This document shows positions 27,601 through 42,600 of a stretch of 64,000 nucleotides of DNA, piece by piece. Under the pieces are notes generated by a model. It was not told where the DNA came from, ran no database searches, and saw only the letters and a program-made list of their open reading frames with translations. The DNA lies in NCBI GenBank assembly GCA_949126835.1, contig OX421500.1, positions 16,374,181 through 16,438,180 of the forward strand, written 5' to 3'. The translations under genes and the position numbers were made by a program. Every line of letters starts with the position of its first letter. Positions within the stretch are counted from its first letter, which is position 1. The DNA is from Anisus vortex. Its lineage: Eukaryota; Mollusca; Gastropoda; Planorbidae.

Positions 27601-30600
27601 TCCCATGTTAATCATGTAACTTGTTGTGTAAAATCTTTCTAAAGGCAAGGATGTCTGTGCTGGTAAAAACTTCAACTGCAGTGATATCTGCACAGTTGAT
27701 CTGACCACCCAACAACCTTATTGTCTCTGCAAGAGTGGCTTTAGCCTTCAAGGAACTGAGAAATGTGTTGGTAAGCTTTACAATACTCAAGAACTTTTCT
27801 TTTAACTTTGGGTTTTTACTTATCTTATTGTGAATGTGTAGGCTTAGCTCCATTGAATTTGGGAATTGTCCCCCTTATAAAAGAAGCTAATTGAATAGAT
27901 AAGATATAGATAGATTGTAAAATTATTAATATTTGACATTGTATAATAAAGGTAATTTAATGAGGTTTTGTACATTCTGCTTTTAATGGCAGAATAAACA
28001 GATGGCAATTAAAATATAAAAAAAAAAATTGTTTCAAAAAAAGTTATGAAATCTTGCTAATTGTAAACATTTAAGAAAATGTTTTAATTCAAAAACAACA
28101 ATAGAATATTTATATCTCTCCTTATCTATTTAAATATATCCCAAATTTTCCTGACTTATCTACAAGAGACTTAAACACAAAACCTTTTATACATTGCTAA
28201 CTGTTTAGACTTTTTATTCATCTTTGAGAAATTCAATAATAGTCTAAGTCAAACAATATAGTAATTTTGTTTATAAACTCATCCATTCATTTCTTTTGAG
28301 TGATACTATTTGTAATGTTTTCACCTCACCAGATATAAATGAATGTGATTTTACAAATCTGAACTTGTGTGGACAAAAAGATAAATGTACCAACACTGTT
28401 GGAGGCTACAATTGCTCGTGTTCCCCTGGTTACAAACTGGACAATGATGGACGTACATGTCTTGGTAAGTAGTGGAAACTATAGTTTGAATCATTTTATG
28501 TATAATAACTAAATCATTTCCATGTTTTATTTTAATATTGTTTTACATGTTATTTTGATTCCTTTACAACTTTTGAGTGATCAGAACCAAAGCTAAGTAA
28601 ATTTACTCAAACTTTTCAATGAAAATATTTTTATATCATGCATGCAGCTGATCTAAAATAAATAATATTTTACTCAAAGTTTACCCAAAAATAAACTAAA
28701 CTTAAATGAAGAAATCTAATGATAAAACAGAGACTATATAAAAGGTTGTGCAAAACAAGCCACTTAGAGTAAACACAGTTGAATTTCCTTTCATTTTATA
28801 ATTTGTTGAGCCTTTGTGTGTGTTGTTTTGTTTATATTGAGTTATGAACAAACCAAAAAAAAACAACAACTTAACATCATTGAAAACTCTAAGCAAAATG
28901 CAAAACTAGATTCAAACAATGGATAAATATAGGACTCAAATGTCTTCTGTATAGAAGGAACATCTGTAACATATAGGATGTATGAGATTTTCTCTGCAAA
29001 ATATATTGTATTGTTATATTCTTTTTTATTTTGCTAATTTTAAAAATACATAATGCATGAAGACAAATTTTTCAATGGAATATTTTTCCTTTCTGAATGT
29101 TGCAGCATGTAGTCAAGGCAAATGGGGAGAGGAATGTTCCAATGACTGTGCTTGTAGTACCGGAGCTGACAGATGTGACCCACAGAAAGGATGTATTTGT
29201 AAATCTGGTTTCACTGGTTAGTTTTTTAGGAGAACTATGTGTGTGTGTGATTGTCTACATCAAACCCATTGTGTGTGTGTGATTGTCTACATCAAACCCA
29301 TTGTGTGTGTGTGTGTGTTATTGTCTACATCAAACTCATTGTGTGTGTGTGATTGTCATCAAACCATTGTGTATGTGTGATTGTCTACATCAAACCCATT
29401 GTTTGTGTGTTTGTCTACATCAAACTCATTGTGTGTGTGTGATTGTTTACATCAAACTAATTGTGTGTGTGTGATTGTCTACATCAAACCCATTGTGTGT
29501 GTGTGACTGTCTACATAAAAAAACAACATTGTTTGTGTGTGATTGTCTACATCAAACCCATTGTTTGTGTGTGATTGTCTACATCAAGCCCATTGTGTGC
29601 GTGTCATTGTCTACATCAAGCCCATTGTGTGCATGTGATTGTCTACATCAATTCCATTGTGTGTGTGTGGTTGTCTACATCAAGCCCATTGTGTGTGTGT
29701 CATTGTCTACATCAAGCCCATTGTGTGCATGTGATTGTCTACATCAACCACATTGTGTGTGTGTGGTTGTCTACATCAAGCCCATTGTGTGTGTGTGATT
29801 GTCTACATCAATTCCATTGTGTGTGTGTGGTTGTCTACATCAAGCCCATTGTGTGTGTGTCATTGTCTACATCAAGCCCATTGTGTGCATGTGATTGTCT
29901 ACATCAATTCCATTGTGTGTGTGTGGTTGTCTACATCAAGTCCATTGTGTGTGTGTGATTGTCTACATCAAACCCATCATCATTGTTGTCTGGAATTCAC
30001 TGTTGAATAGCTTGTTATCTAAAGTAATCTTCCTATATATATTTACTTTGCTACTTCTATTTGCTATATACTATATTATTTTTTTCTGTGAAATAAATCT
30101 TATGTAGCTTTAACAATTTTATCTTCCATCCCTGTTTGTCATTTCTGCCAGTATTTATTCTGAAAGAAATTGTCACCTAACATATTAGATAAAAAAATTA
30201 CTTTTCTAGCGTTTCCTTTATTTCTTTACAGTTTTACAATCAAATAAATTGTCTGTCTAAATGTAACATAAAAAAGTATAAATGGCATTTCATGCTTTGT
30301 ACTTTATCTAGGAACAAAGTGTGAGAAAGACTTGGATGAATGCTCTACTGGATTGCTTGTCTGCCCAGTTGGTGAGGAATGTATCAATACATATGGCAGT
30401 GCATCCTGTCAGTGTATAAAGGGATACAACAAGGTTAATGGAAAGTGTCAAGGTAACTGGAGAAAAAAAAACTTGTCTCTTAAATTAAATGCTGATCTAG
30501 TTTGAACACTAATCATCTTAATAATGACAAACACACGCACTCATCATTAAATACATATAAATGCATGCATGTTATTCTATCAGACATAAGGGAACTAACC

Positions 30601-33600
30601 CAAATAGTAATTAGAGTTGATTTTTACAATGTTTTCTAATTACTACTTTATTTACTTTTCTAATTCAAATGATTTTGTTTTATAATCCTCTAAATGATAT
30701 TTTAGAAAAAGAATAATTTAGACATCAATCGAGCAATAGAATAAAATGTATATTTTACTTAACTTTTTGAAAACAGTAAACAAACAAATAAAATAATTGA
30801 AATTCAATTTCATGTACTAGTTACATTATTATTCAAAACAAATGTATTATTATTCAAAACAAATGTAGTTATAGAAATGAGAAGCTATTGAGTTTAAAAA
30901 CAATGTCACCAAAAGTCTTATAGATTAACATAAAGCACATACTTTTTAGGTTAAAGTTGTAGCCGAAAGATTTTGTTATTAAATGAGCATGTCACAAGTA
31001 ATTAAATTACAATTACTCACCTGTTCCTTAGAGTATCAAAAATAATTTACAGGTATTTTCTTTTCAATATAAATATTTATGAGTAATTCTAACAACTTTT
31101 GTTTCTTACAGATATAGATGAATGTGCCAGCTATTTGACCAATGATTGTGATCAAGTTTGTCAGAACAATAATGGTGGCTATACTTGCTCTTGTCATGCT
31201 GGATACAAGTATAATTCACTAAACAAGACCTGTTCTGGTACTTATATAAAAATCATTCATATACTCCTTTATATTTTGTCCATGTTATGTCCATGTAATG
31301 AATCAGAGCCACTCTAAACTTGCCAGCCAACCAGGATCTTTTTATAACAGCTGGAAAGCATTTATACATTTGTAGTCAGATCAGTAAAAGTATCTAACCT
31401 CAGTCATGAGAAAAGGTAGTTGAGTATTTGCCCAAGCCTCACAATCCCTTGCATGCAAAGATAATTATCACTAATAAATTCTGCACCACAAGCTATCAAA
31501 AAAAGATTATGATTAAGTTTAATTTGTTCATATTCTTTTGATTTTTTTAAACAATAAAGACCAATGAAATGGATGTTAAATTATAATTTTGCTTTGGATC
31601 AAACCCACTAGGTTTCACAGAAAGTTTCACTGTTATTATTAGTAAATTAAATCCACATTTGAAAAACAATCGTTTACTGTAGTATTTATGTCCCCCAGAT
31701 ATTGATGAATGTACTTTGAAATTAGCCAACTGTGAACAGCTTTGTGAGAATACCAATGGAGGCTATCACTGTTCATGCCTCAGTGGCTTGAAGTTAAATG
31801 TTGATGGAGTCACATGTGCTGGTAACATTTCCTTTGTTTCTATATTTAGCATTTCATTTAATTATATTTATACACCATTAACTGTTTCAATAAGTGTGCA
31901 TCTAAATATGGTCTTAAATTATCTGAATGTTAACAAATGTTGGTCTTGAATTTTTTAACATAACTCCCTTCAGCATATCCTTTTTAATCAAAATATTTAT
32001 GAATTATGGCATCATATTTGCCCTAGAGAAAATAAAGAAATCAAAGGTCTAAGTCAGTATTGAATAAAATCTGCCACAATAAATTTAGATCTTTATACAC
32101 AGACAACAAAAAATAACTATTTTTTTGCATTAAATAATATTTTGTAATGCTAACTCAATAAATTAATAATGATAAAAAACTGTATCAAAATTACTTATTC
32201 AAATTGATGATATAAATTGGAATTCATATAATAATAATAATAGGTCAATATTTATTGATTTGTTTTATTGATTTAAAGTAATCAAATCATTAATAATGAA
32301 TAATGTGATCAGCATACCTGCCAACTCTTGATTCCAGCTGAATCTAACCTTAGCAACAAGCTAAATAGCTCAGCACAAGACTAAAATTATAGCACCAGCA
32401 CCAATAAACATATACAATCTATTTATTTCTCAGTTTCAAGCCAATGTACAACAAAGAGCTGCTCTGATAAGTGTGCTGTTGTAAGTGGCACTGAGACTTG
32501 TCTCTGTCCTAAAGGAAAAACATTAAATGAAACCAATGACTCGCTGTGTATTGGTAAGGAAATATAGAGTTTTATACATTCAATAATAATGTCTTATATG
32601 CTTTAAGTTTTACTGAGTAATCTGACGTTTTATTTGAGACAAGGCCTGATAAGTGAATTGCCTTTGTCTATTAAATGTTTTTAGTTCCGTGAATACACAT
32701 GCCTGAATTAAACTTGTAAACTGGACAGTCTTAGATGGGATTAGTCTGAGAACCCACCTTCCCTTTACCTCTTCAGGGATTTTTATACATCAAGTGGAAC
32801 CTCAGAACTATACGAAGTTTTCTAAAGGATAATTATTCTCAACTCTTAGTTCAATAGAAGCTCTAGTCTAGTGAATTGACAGTTTATGCAAAGCTTTTGG
32901 ATACCTTCCAAATAGTGGTGATGACCACACAATACCATTAAGGGCTGTTTGACTTCATTGCCATTAAACATAGACAAATCATTAAACATTTAAAACAAAT
33001 ATTCAAGCTTCCTTATTACTTTGACATGATTTTCTTTTTCCTTTTCAATATATTTTGTTAAAAATTTAAAGAGTAGAATAAGAATTCAAGAGTAAACGAC
33101 ATGTTCATTTGAATTACCAGGTGTACTCAAATTTTGTTTGTATTTCTTATTGTTGTTTTTTTCTTGTCAAGATGTTGACATGTGTATTAGTAGACCTTGC
33201 TCTGATGGTTGCAAGGAAAGTTCAGATGGAACAAGTTTTATTTGCACTTGTCCCAAAGGAAAGAAACTAGCATCTGATGGAACCACCTGCACTGGTAATT
33301 TTTATATTCTTTTATGATTGACTAGATTAGTGCTATACATATAGATTTAAAATTATATTGGCAGAGCTGGTTAGGTATTGAGTATCAGCCATGAAAGTAG
33401 AACTAGAAAGAAGAGCTAAAATATAAGCCATGGATGTAGAACTAGAAAGAAGAGCTAAAATATCAGCCATGGATGTAGAACTAGAAAGAAGAGCTAAAAT
33501 ATCAGCCATGGATGTAGAACTAGAAGAGCTAAAATATCAGCCATGGATGTAGAACTAGAAGAGCTAAAATATCAGCCATGGATGTAGAACTAGCAAGAAG

Positions 33601-36600
33601 AGCTAAAATATCAGCCATGGATGTAGAACTAGAAGAGCTAAAATATCGGCTATGGATGTAGAACTAGCAAGAAGAGCTAAAATATCAGCCATGGATGTAG
33701 AACTAGAAAGAAGAGCTAAAATATCAGCCATGGATGTAGAACTAGCAAGAAGAGCTAAAATATCAGGCGTGGATGTAGAACTAGATAGAAGAGCTAAAAT
33801 ATCAGCCATGGATGTAGAACTAGAAGAGCTAAAATATCAGCCATGGATGTAGAACTAGAAAGAAGAGCTAAAATATCAGCCATGGATGTAGAACTAGAAA
33901 GAAGAGCTAAAATATCAGCCATCGATGTAGAACTAGAAAGAAGAGCTAAAATATCAGCCACGGATGTAGAACTAGAAGAGCTAAAATATCAGCTATGGAT
34001 GTAGAACTAGAAGAGCTAAAATATCAGCCATGGATGTAGAACTATTAAAAAGAGCTAAAATATCAGCTATGGGTGTAGAACTAGAAAGAAGAGCTACAAT
34101 ATCAGCCATCGATGTAGAACTAGAAGAGCTAAAATATCAGCCATGGATGTAGAACTAGAAGAGCTAAAATATCAGCCATGGATGTAGAACTAGCAAGAAG
34201 AGCTAAAATATCAGCCATGGATGTAGAACTAGAAGAGCTAAAATATCTGCTATGGATGTAGAACTAGCAAGAAGAGCTAAAATATCAGCCATGGATGTAG
34301 AACTAGAAAGAAGAGCTAAAATATCAGCCACGGATGTAGAACTAGAAGAGCTAAAATATCAGCTATGGATGTAGAACTAGAAAGAAGAGCTAAAATATCA
34401 GCCATGGATGTAGAACTATTAAAAAGAGCTAAAATATCAGCTATGGGTGTAGAACTAGAAAGAAGAGCTACAATATCAGCCATCGATGTAGAACTAGAAG
34501 AGCTAAAATATCAGCCATGGATGTAGAACTAGAAGAGCTAAAATATCAGCCATGGATGTAGAACTAGCAAGAAGAGCTAAAATATCAGCCATGGATGTAG
34601 AACTAGAAGAGCTAAAATATCTGCTATGGATGTAGAACTAGCAAGAAGAGCTAAAATATCAGCCATGGATGTAGAACTAGAAAGAAGAGCTAAAATATCA
34701 GCCATGGATGTAGAACTAGCAAGAAGAGCTAAAATATCAGGCGTGGATGTAGAACTAGATAGAAGAGCTAAAGTATCAGCCATGGATGTAGAACTAGAAG
34801 AGCTAAAATATCAGCCATGGATGTAGAACTAGAAAGAAGAGCTAAAATATCAGCCATGGATGTAGAACTAGAAAGAAGAGCTAAAATATCAGCCATCGAT
34901 GTAGAACTAGAAAGAAGAGCTAAAATATCATCCATGGATGTAGAACTAGAAGAGCTAAAATATCAGCTATGGATGTAGAACTAGAAGAGCTAAAATATCA
35001 GCCATGGATGTAGAACTAGAAGAGCTAAAATATCAGCCATGGATGTAGAACTAGCAAGAAGAGCTAAAATATCAGCCATGGATGTAGAACTAGAAGAGCT
35101 AAAATATCTGCTATGGATGTAGAACTAGCAAGAAGAGCTAAAATATCAGCCATGGATGTAGAACTAGAAAGAAGAGCTAAAATATCAGCCATGGATGTAG
35201 AACTAGCAAGAAGAGCTAAAATATCAGGCGTGGATGTAGAACTAGATAGAAGAGCTAAAGTATCAGCCATGGATGTAGAACTAGAAGAGCTAAAATATCA
35301 GCCATGGATGTAGAACTAGAAAGAAGAGCTAAAATATCAGCCATGAATGTAGAACTAGAAAGAAGAGCTAAAATATCAGCCATCGATGTAGAACTAGAAA
35401 GAAGAGCTAAAATATCAGCCATGGATGTAGAACTAGAAGAGCTAAAATATCAGCTATGGATGTAGAACTAGAAGAGCTAAAATATCAGCCATGGATGTAG
35501 AACTAGAAAGAAGAGCTAAAATATCAGCTATGGGTGTAGAACTAGACGAGCTAAAATATCAGCTATGGATGTAGAACTAGAAGAGCTAAAATATCAGCCA
35601 TGGATGTAGAACTAGAAAGAAGAGCTAAAATATCAGCCATGGATGTAGAACTAGAAAGAAGAGCTAAAATATCAGCTATGGATGTAGAACTAGACGAGCT
35701 AAAACATCAGCTATGGATGTAGAACTAGAAGAGCTAAAATATCAGCCATGAATCTAGAACTAGAAAGAAGAGCTAAAATATCAGCCATGGATGTAGAACT
35801 AGATAGAAGAGCTAAAATATCAGCCATGGATGTAGAACTAGAAAGAAGAGCCAAAATATCAGCCATGGATGTAGAACTAGAAGAGCTAAAATATCAGCCA
35901 TGGATGTAGAACTAGCAAGAAGAGCTAAAATATCAGCCATTGATGTAGAACTAGATAGAAGAGCTAAAATATCAGCCATGGATGTAGAACTAGAAAGAAG
36001 AGACAAAATATCAGCCATGGATGTAGAACTAGAAAGAAGAGCTAAAATATCAGCCATGGATGTAGAACTAGAAAGAAGAGCTAAAATATCAGCTATGGAT
36101 GTAGAACTAGAAGAGCTAAAATATCAGCCACGGATGTAGAACTAGAAGATCTAAAATATCAGCCATGACTTGACAATTTTGTTTATTACAGATTGCACTG
36201 AAGGTACTTATGGTGACGGCTGTAGTTTAAGCTGTAGCTGTTCAGCAGCCAATACTGTTTCCTGTGACAAGGTAAATTGTGATTAATTTTGCCACAGATC
36301 TTGGTTTTAAAGCCAGTTAGCATATAGAGAGAATCCAAGTGTCTACCCTGATTCTGATAAGTTAAAAGCTAGAGAGTTAAGGCAGCTAGAAATTGACCTG
36401 ATAATGTTATCTCCCCTTCATATTTGCAAGATCACTGAGCATTATGAGCTCTAACAGCTGATTTATGACTTTTCAAAATTGTTGAAATGTTTACATTACT
36501 AAACTGTCTCAACCATAAGGATCTTCTAGATCTACCACAGGAACTTAACTTACTTACTATTTCTAAAAGCACACAACACACACTAAACTTCTAAATTATA

Positions 36601-39600
36601 TTTCAATTCATTAACCATTTTCAATATCTGGATTAAGCACACACAGTCTGTAAAGGTCTTATGTTTATATTAAGACAAAGCTGTGCTTAAAACTAACAGT
36701 ATAAGTTAGCCTAACCTTTATTAAAATTGCATTATTTTGTTAAACCAGATAACTGGTACCTGCAACTGCAAGTCTGGCTGGAGTGGCAGCATCTGTGACA
36801 CAGATATTGATGAATGTACTTCCTCACCTTCATGCAAGGCCAATTCCAAGTGTGTCAACACTCCTGGTAGTTATATTTGTAAATGTGATGCAGGATTCTA
36901 TACCAGTGGTAGTACCTGTTCAGGTAATAGTATAGAATTTGTTATAGAAATGTTTAAAATTTACCTGACTACTGTCTACATTCAAACTTCTAATATTTAA
37001 CCTACATAACTACATTCAAACATCTAATACTTACATGTCAACATTCAAACCTCTAATACTTACATGTCGACATTCAAACCTCTAATACTTACATGTCAAC
37101 ATTCAAACCTCTAATACTTATGTGTCAACATTCAAACCTCTAATACTTACATGTCAACATTCAAACCTCTAATACTTACATGTCAACATTCAAACCTCTA
37201 ATACTTACATGTCAACATTCAAACCTCTAATACTAACATGTCAACATTAAAACCTCTAATACTTACATGTCTAAATTTAAACCTCTGATACGTACATGTC
37301 GACATTAAAACCTCTAATACTTACATGTCTAAATTTAAACCTCTAATAGTTACAGGTCTACATAACAAATACATATTTTTAATCACTGAAATTTTTATCT
37401 ACATTTTCACTATACTGTACAGTATTTACACATCAGTATTTGTATATCTTCATTTACACATCACTGCATATATGTCCATGTCTAAACACCAGTGTTTATA
37501 TGCTTACATAATTTACACATTCAAATATATTTAAAAAAAAGTAAAGTATCCCGTCGGACCAAGATGATCCATAGGGCCGGTGAAGCAGCGTTCACCAGTT
37601 TCCGTGGCCACGGCATACTAGGTGATTGTGTGCCAGCACTATGCACAGCCGCCTTTACTTTACCCCAACTATTGTCAGGTACCCATCAGAGCTGGGTAGA
37701 CTCAGGGACACCCTCAAATCCTGGGAAAAAATCCCAGCCTGCACCAGGATTTGAACCTAGGACTCTTGGATCGCCAGTCGAACGCGCTACCGCTCGGCTA
37801 CCGTGCCCCATATTCAAATATATAGGTGCTTATTAAATGAGAGAAAATTGTCCATAAAGACAGTTTCACAGTTGGCAGAAATACATTTGATAAAAAATAA
37901 AATTGTCTGATGTTTTTTTTTCCAGCCTGTACATCAGGGACTTATGGTGTAGAGTGCAGTAACCAGTGTACCTGTGATCTGACTCACAGTACATGTAGTG
38001 CCACTGATGGATCATGTCTGTGTAATTCAGGATGGACTGGTATACGTTGTGACACTGACATTAATGAGTGTGACAGTGCCAGTAATACATGTGTCCTGGA
38101 CAACAAACCTCATTGGGTGAATGTTTTGATATTTTGTTCAAGAACTTAGAGATAATTTTGTTTTTTACAAATTGATGTCATCCTATTTTATATTATACGA
38201 GGCTTATTCTATATAGAAAATGTTTAATCCTACATTTATGCACCAGCTTTGGTTAAATTTAGTTAAATAAAGTTGAATTTCATAAATGGTTTTAAATGGT
38301 GTCAAGTTATTGTTTCTTCTGGTATGTTCAGGCAACCTATTCCTTGCCTGGACGCACACTGGAAGAAAGAAGGATTTATATAAATTAGGCCCTGCTTAGA
38401 GAATTTTGAGCAATAGTTCTTAGAATATAATACTTTTGTTACTTTTTCTTTTTTAATATTTCTGTCTCCAGTATTATTAAATGTAGTGATTCACTATACA
38501 AATATTAATTTTTAATAGACATAACAGCTAGTTTCTAAAAATATTTGTTCTTCTTTTAATTATTAATATAGTCTTTGGTTGACAGGTTACAAAAAAAGCA
38601 GCAAATTGAAGTATAATACATGACTAATCATTACAACTATACATTTTCTAATACCACTTAAAAATATAATTTTGGTTTCTAATTATGCTGAGACTGTTGT
38701 TGTTTCAACAGATCTGTATAAACACTGCTGGTTCTTACACATGTGGCTGTGATAAAGGTTATGAAGATAAGAGCGGCACTTGTGTTGGTAAAAACACCTT
38801 GTTTTTTTTCATATTTAGAAAAAACTTCAGAAAACTCTTGTTTCATTTGTATGGAAATTTCTTTATGTGCTTTACAAGATGTAATAATGACAAGTATTGA
38901 GACATTTGAGTGTCAGCCATCAATCTGTATGTAATCTATGGACTCAATTCTTGGGATCCTACATTACTAAAAGGCCTACTCTGTGATTTTTAGTAATACT
39001 AACACTAGTACAGATCTAAAAATTATAATGCATTAATGGCCATACTTTGTATAGGCCCTATAGTGCACCATAAGACATAATTTAGTTTTTGAAAAACAAT
39101 ATTAAAAAACTATTACAAAATTATTTCTAGGGCTACTATTGTTTATATTTTAGGCCTACACAAACAACTATATGGAAAAAAAGACAACCACCATGGTTTA
39201 ACTTTGGAAATGGTTATCGTCTTAAAATTAATTAGTCAAACAGCCCATTAAAGAAAACAATATTAATTGGGTCAGAAAATGTTAACACATTGACATACAA
39301 ATATTTTTGGAGATAAATAATTATTGAAGAAGTAAAATATAATAATGTTCATAGAAAGTTTTTCTTGTAAGGAAAATGACTTTTTAAGTATAAAATTAAT
39401 GAGATCTAGATCTATAGGCCACAGGTCTATTCTATTCATGTTGCAAATATATGTTGGCCTATTGATATATAGAATATCATTAACTACTGTTTACATGTGA
39501 CATAAATTATAACAGTTGAAAAAATAAATGCTTACTTGATTTACTCTTTACATATCTGTTTTTTTAAATAATGTGAAAACTCTCTAACTAGACCTTGATG

Positions 39601-42600
39601 AATGTGCTACAAGTTACACCAATGAATGTGATGGGAGCTGTACCAACACAGTAGGAAGCTACACTTGTACCTGTAATTCTGGTTACAAACTGGCTTCAGA
39701 TGGACATGCATGTGATGGTAGTTATACTTTTTACCTTAAGTAGTCAAAGTTTACATAAAGCATCGAGTGTGTAATGTAATTAGAAAACTGTTCATGTTTT
39801 CTTTCATACTATCATGTAATGTGAAAGTAATGGTTAATGCAATGATGTAATAATATAATTAATGACATAAAATAGGCAGGGTTTATTGTGATAAATGTTT
39901 ACTGACATATACACAGTTTTTTCCCAAAAATCAAACTGAATGAATCCAAGTAACTAAACAAGAAAAAGTAAAGTTTGTATTTAATAGTTTAGAAAAGAAG
40001 TGGTTATAAAAGAGTACATAGTTTGGACAAATCTATGTGCAAACTTTAAAATAAACTATACAATAAAATTAATTTTAAATAATAATTTATATTAAATTTT
40101 GTGGTTAAAACGGTAATAAACTCTTATATATTTTTACCATAATCTTTTATGGTAAAGTAAATATTCTGGATAATTAAATGTGGAAAATTTTTGTAAAGTT
40201 TCAATTACTTATTAATATAAATGCTACCGTACTTAATTGGAACAATATTCACTTGACTAAAAATGGGATCACAATATACAATGCAGTGGTGTAAATTCAA
40301 CAATGATTAGAATTTCTTTTGTATAATTACACACTTACAATGTTGTCTAATTGTTAATATATTTACACACTGCAATAGAAATTGTTGATACAAATGCACA
40401 CTGTGAAGGCAATAGTTGATACAATTACACACTGCAAAGGCAATTATTGATACAATTACACACTGCAAAGGCAATTGTTGATACAAATGCACACTGTGAA
40501 GGCAATAGTTGATACAATTACACACTGCAAATCTGTTATTGAAACAAGTACACATTGCAAAGGCAATTGTTAAAATAATTTTTAGCCTCCATACTGCCAA
40601 GGTAATTGTTGTTACAATTAAGGAAATTGTTGATACAATTAAGGTAATTGCTGATATAATTACATATTACAAAAGCTGTTGTTGATACAATTACACACTG
40701 CAAAGGCAATTCTTGATACAATTACATGCTGTGAAAGCAATTGTTGATATAAATACACACTGCAAAGGCAGTAGTTGATACAATTACATATTGCAAAGGC
40801 AATCCTTTATATAATTAGGATTCCTAAACATACTGCAAAGGCAATTGTTGAGATACTTATACACAGTAAATGTAAATTGTTGATTACACACTGTAAATGT
40901 AAATTGTTGATTAACACACTGTAAATGTAAATTATTGATATAATTAATACTTACACACTGTAAATTGTTATTTTAGACATAGATGAGTGTACACAAGGAA
41001 CCAGTGGCTGTCAACAAAAGTGTGTGAATGAAGTTGGCAATTTTTCTTGTGCCTGTGACACTGGTTACACTGTTGATGACACAGACTGGAAGAAATGTTA
41101 TGGTAAACTGTCTTAATATCTTTCTAGCTGATATATATCATTGAAAAATATACAATGCCAAGCTGTCCAAATATTATCTGTTTATACATAAAGAACTCTG
41201 CTATGAAAATGATGATAAATGAATGTTTGTTATACATAAAGAATACAAGTTCAAGGTAGTGCCTTACAATTTATTTATACATTAATTTGTACATTATATC
41301 ATTATGTTTAAGAACATTCATTGGCTATTATTTGAACATTTAGTATTATATATTATTTCTCCTTAGACAGTGACATATGTTTGAAAACAATCACAATTTA
41401 GCACAAAAGCTCACTACATGGTCTATTTACTACATTTTTTAAAGAATCAGTCAACATAATGTTTCTTTAAGTAATAACCTGCTAGAGTCTGTGGTAAATC
41501 TTTACATCCTTATTTTATTGTTTTAATGATATACTCATTGTGTGAGGAAAATGTAGGCTTCTAGAGTTTTATGGGACTAAAGTTGACTGGATAATATAAA
41601 CAGGCTACTGGAAGCTTTAACTTCTGGCACACAGAATAGCTGGATTCTTTAACTATTTCCAGAACAGTGGAAGTTGTTTGTTTTAATGGGGCAATTTTGC
41701 GTTAAAAAGTACAGATGAGCCAGAAAAGGTTATAAATGTAATACATACACAAGAACCAACATGCCAGCATAAATTTGATATAAAACAAACTTAATAAATA
41801 ATTTTGAAATTTAGAAAAATTGTATTTTGTTTAGAAGAAAGAGCCCAACAATGTGTTGTTGTTTTGTATTCATGTTACCAGCAAGTTCAGGCTTTGGATA
41901 TCAAGTCGAGATAGAAATAGATGTCAGAACTAAGAATCTAAGAGAAAAGCAGGGAACAGATTATTTAGACCTGAAAGCTAAATTGGAAGACTGCGTAAGT
42001 AGTAAGATGTAACACTAATACATTTTGTGATGTTTACTTTTCCCCCCAATGGCAAACATTTTTCATCTCTTTGTTCCTGTTATTTAAAGGGACACATTTC
42101 TTTTTCACTTCTCATCATGAATGTGCAATGTTTTGGATTTTAACAATCTTAGCTAAAATGTCTAGAGTGGGTGACATGAATGGACAATGACATTATTAGC
42201 ATTCAGCACATAAAACAGGATAATTCACATGTTGAAACATAGCTGACTCCCCCTTAGGCTTACCTGCCTTCAATTCTTTGAATAAGAAAATGTTTCAATC
42301 AATCTAATGGCTTATTTGATAACCAAAAGTAAGAATGTGTTTGCTTTTATGATTATCATCACATTGCTTATAATTATTGAAAATTGTCTTTTTTTTAAAG
42401 ATATACCAGGCAATCATTGAAAAAGTTGCAGGATTGAAAAAAATTGCAATTAACAATATGAAGTGAGTAGAACATTGGCCATAAAGAATTATTTTTTCAA
42501 TTTAAAAATAAAAACATTTTCCTTTTTATAATTTAAAGAATTAAATGAACATATAAAAACATTTAATTCAATGGTGCCATTCACAAAATATTCCTTAATT

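Noticed and set aside
29283..30107. Several Cys/His-rich open frames
   Set aside because: Generated by the GT-rich minisatellite; the same array is open in all three frames and lies between in-phase exons.
33603..36139. Repeated 60-80 residue frames on both strands
   Set aside because: By-products of the 39/35-bp minisatellite; frames break at every 35-bp unit and the region is intron between in-phase exons E37 and E38.
37720..37811. tRNA gene
   Set aside because: A- and B-box sequences are present but belong to the SINE head; no complete cloverleaf is evident and a SINE body follows.
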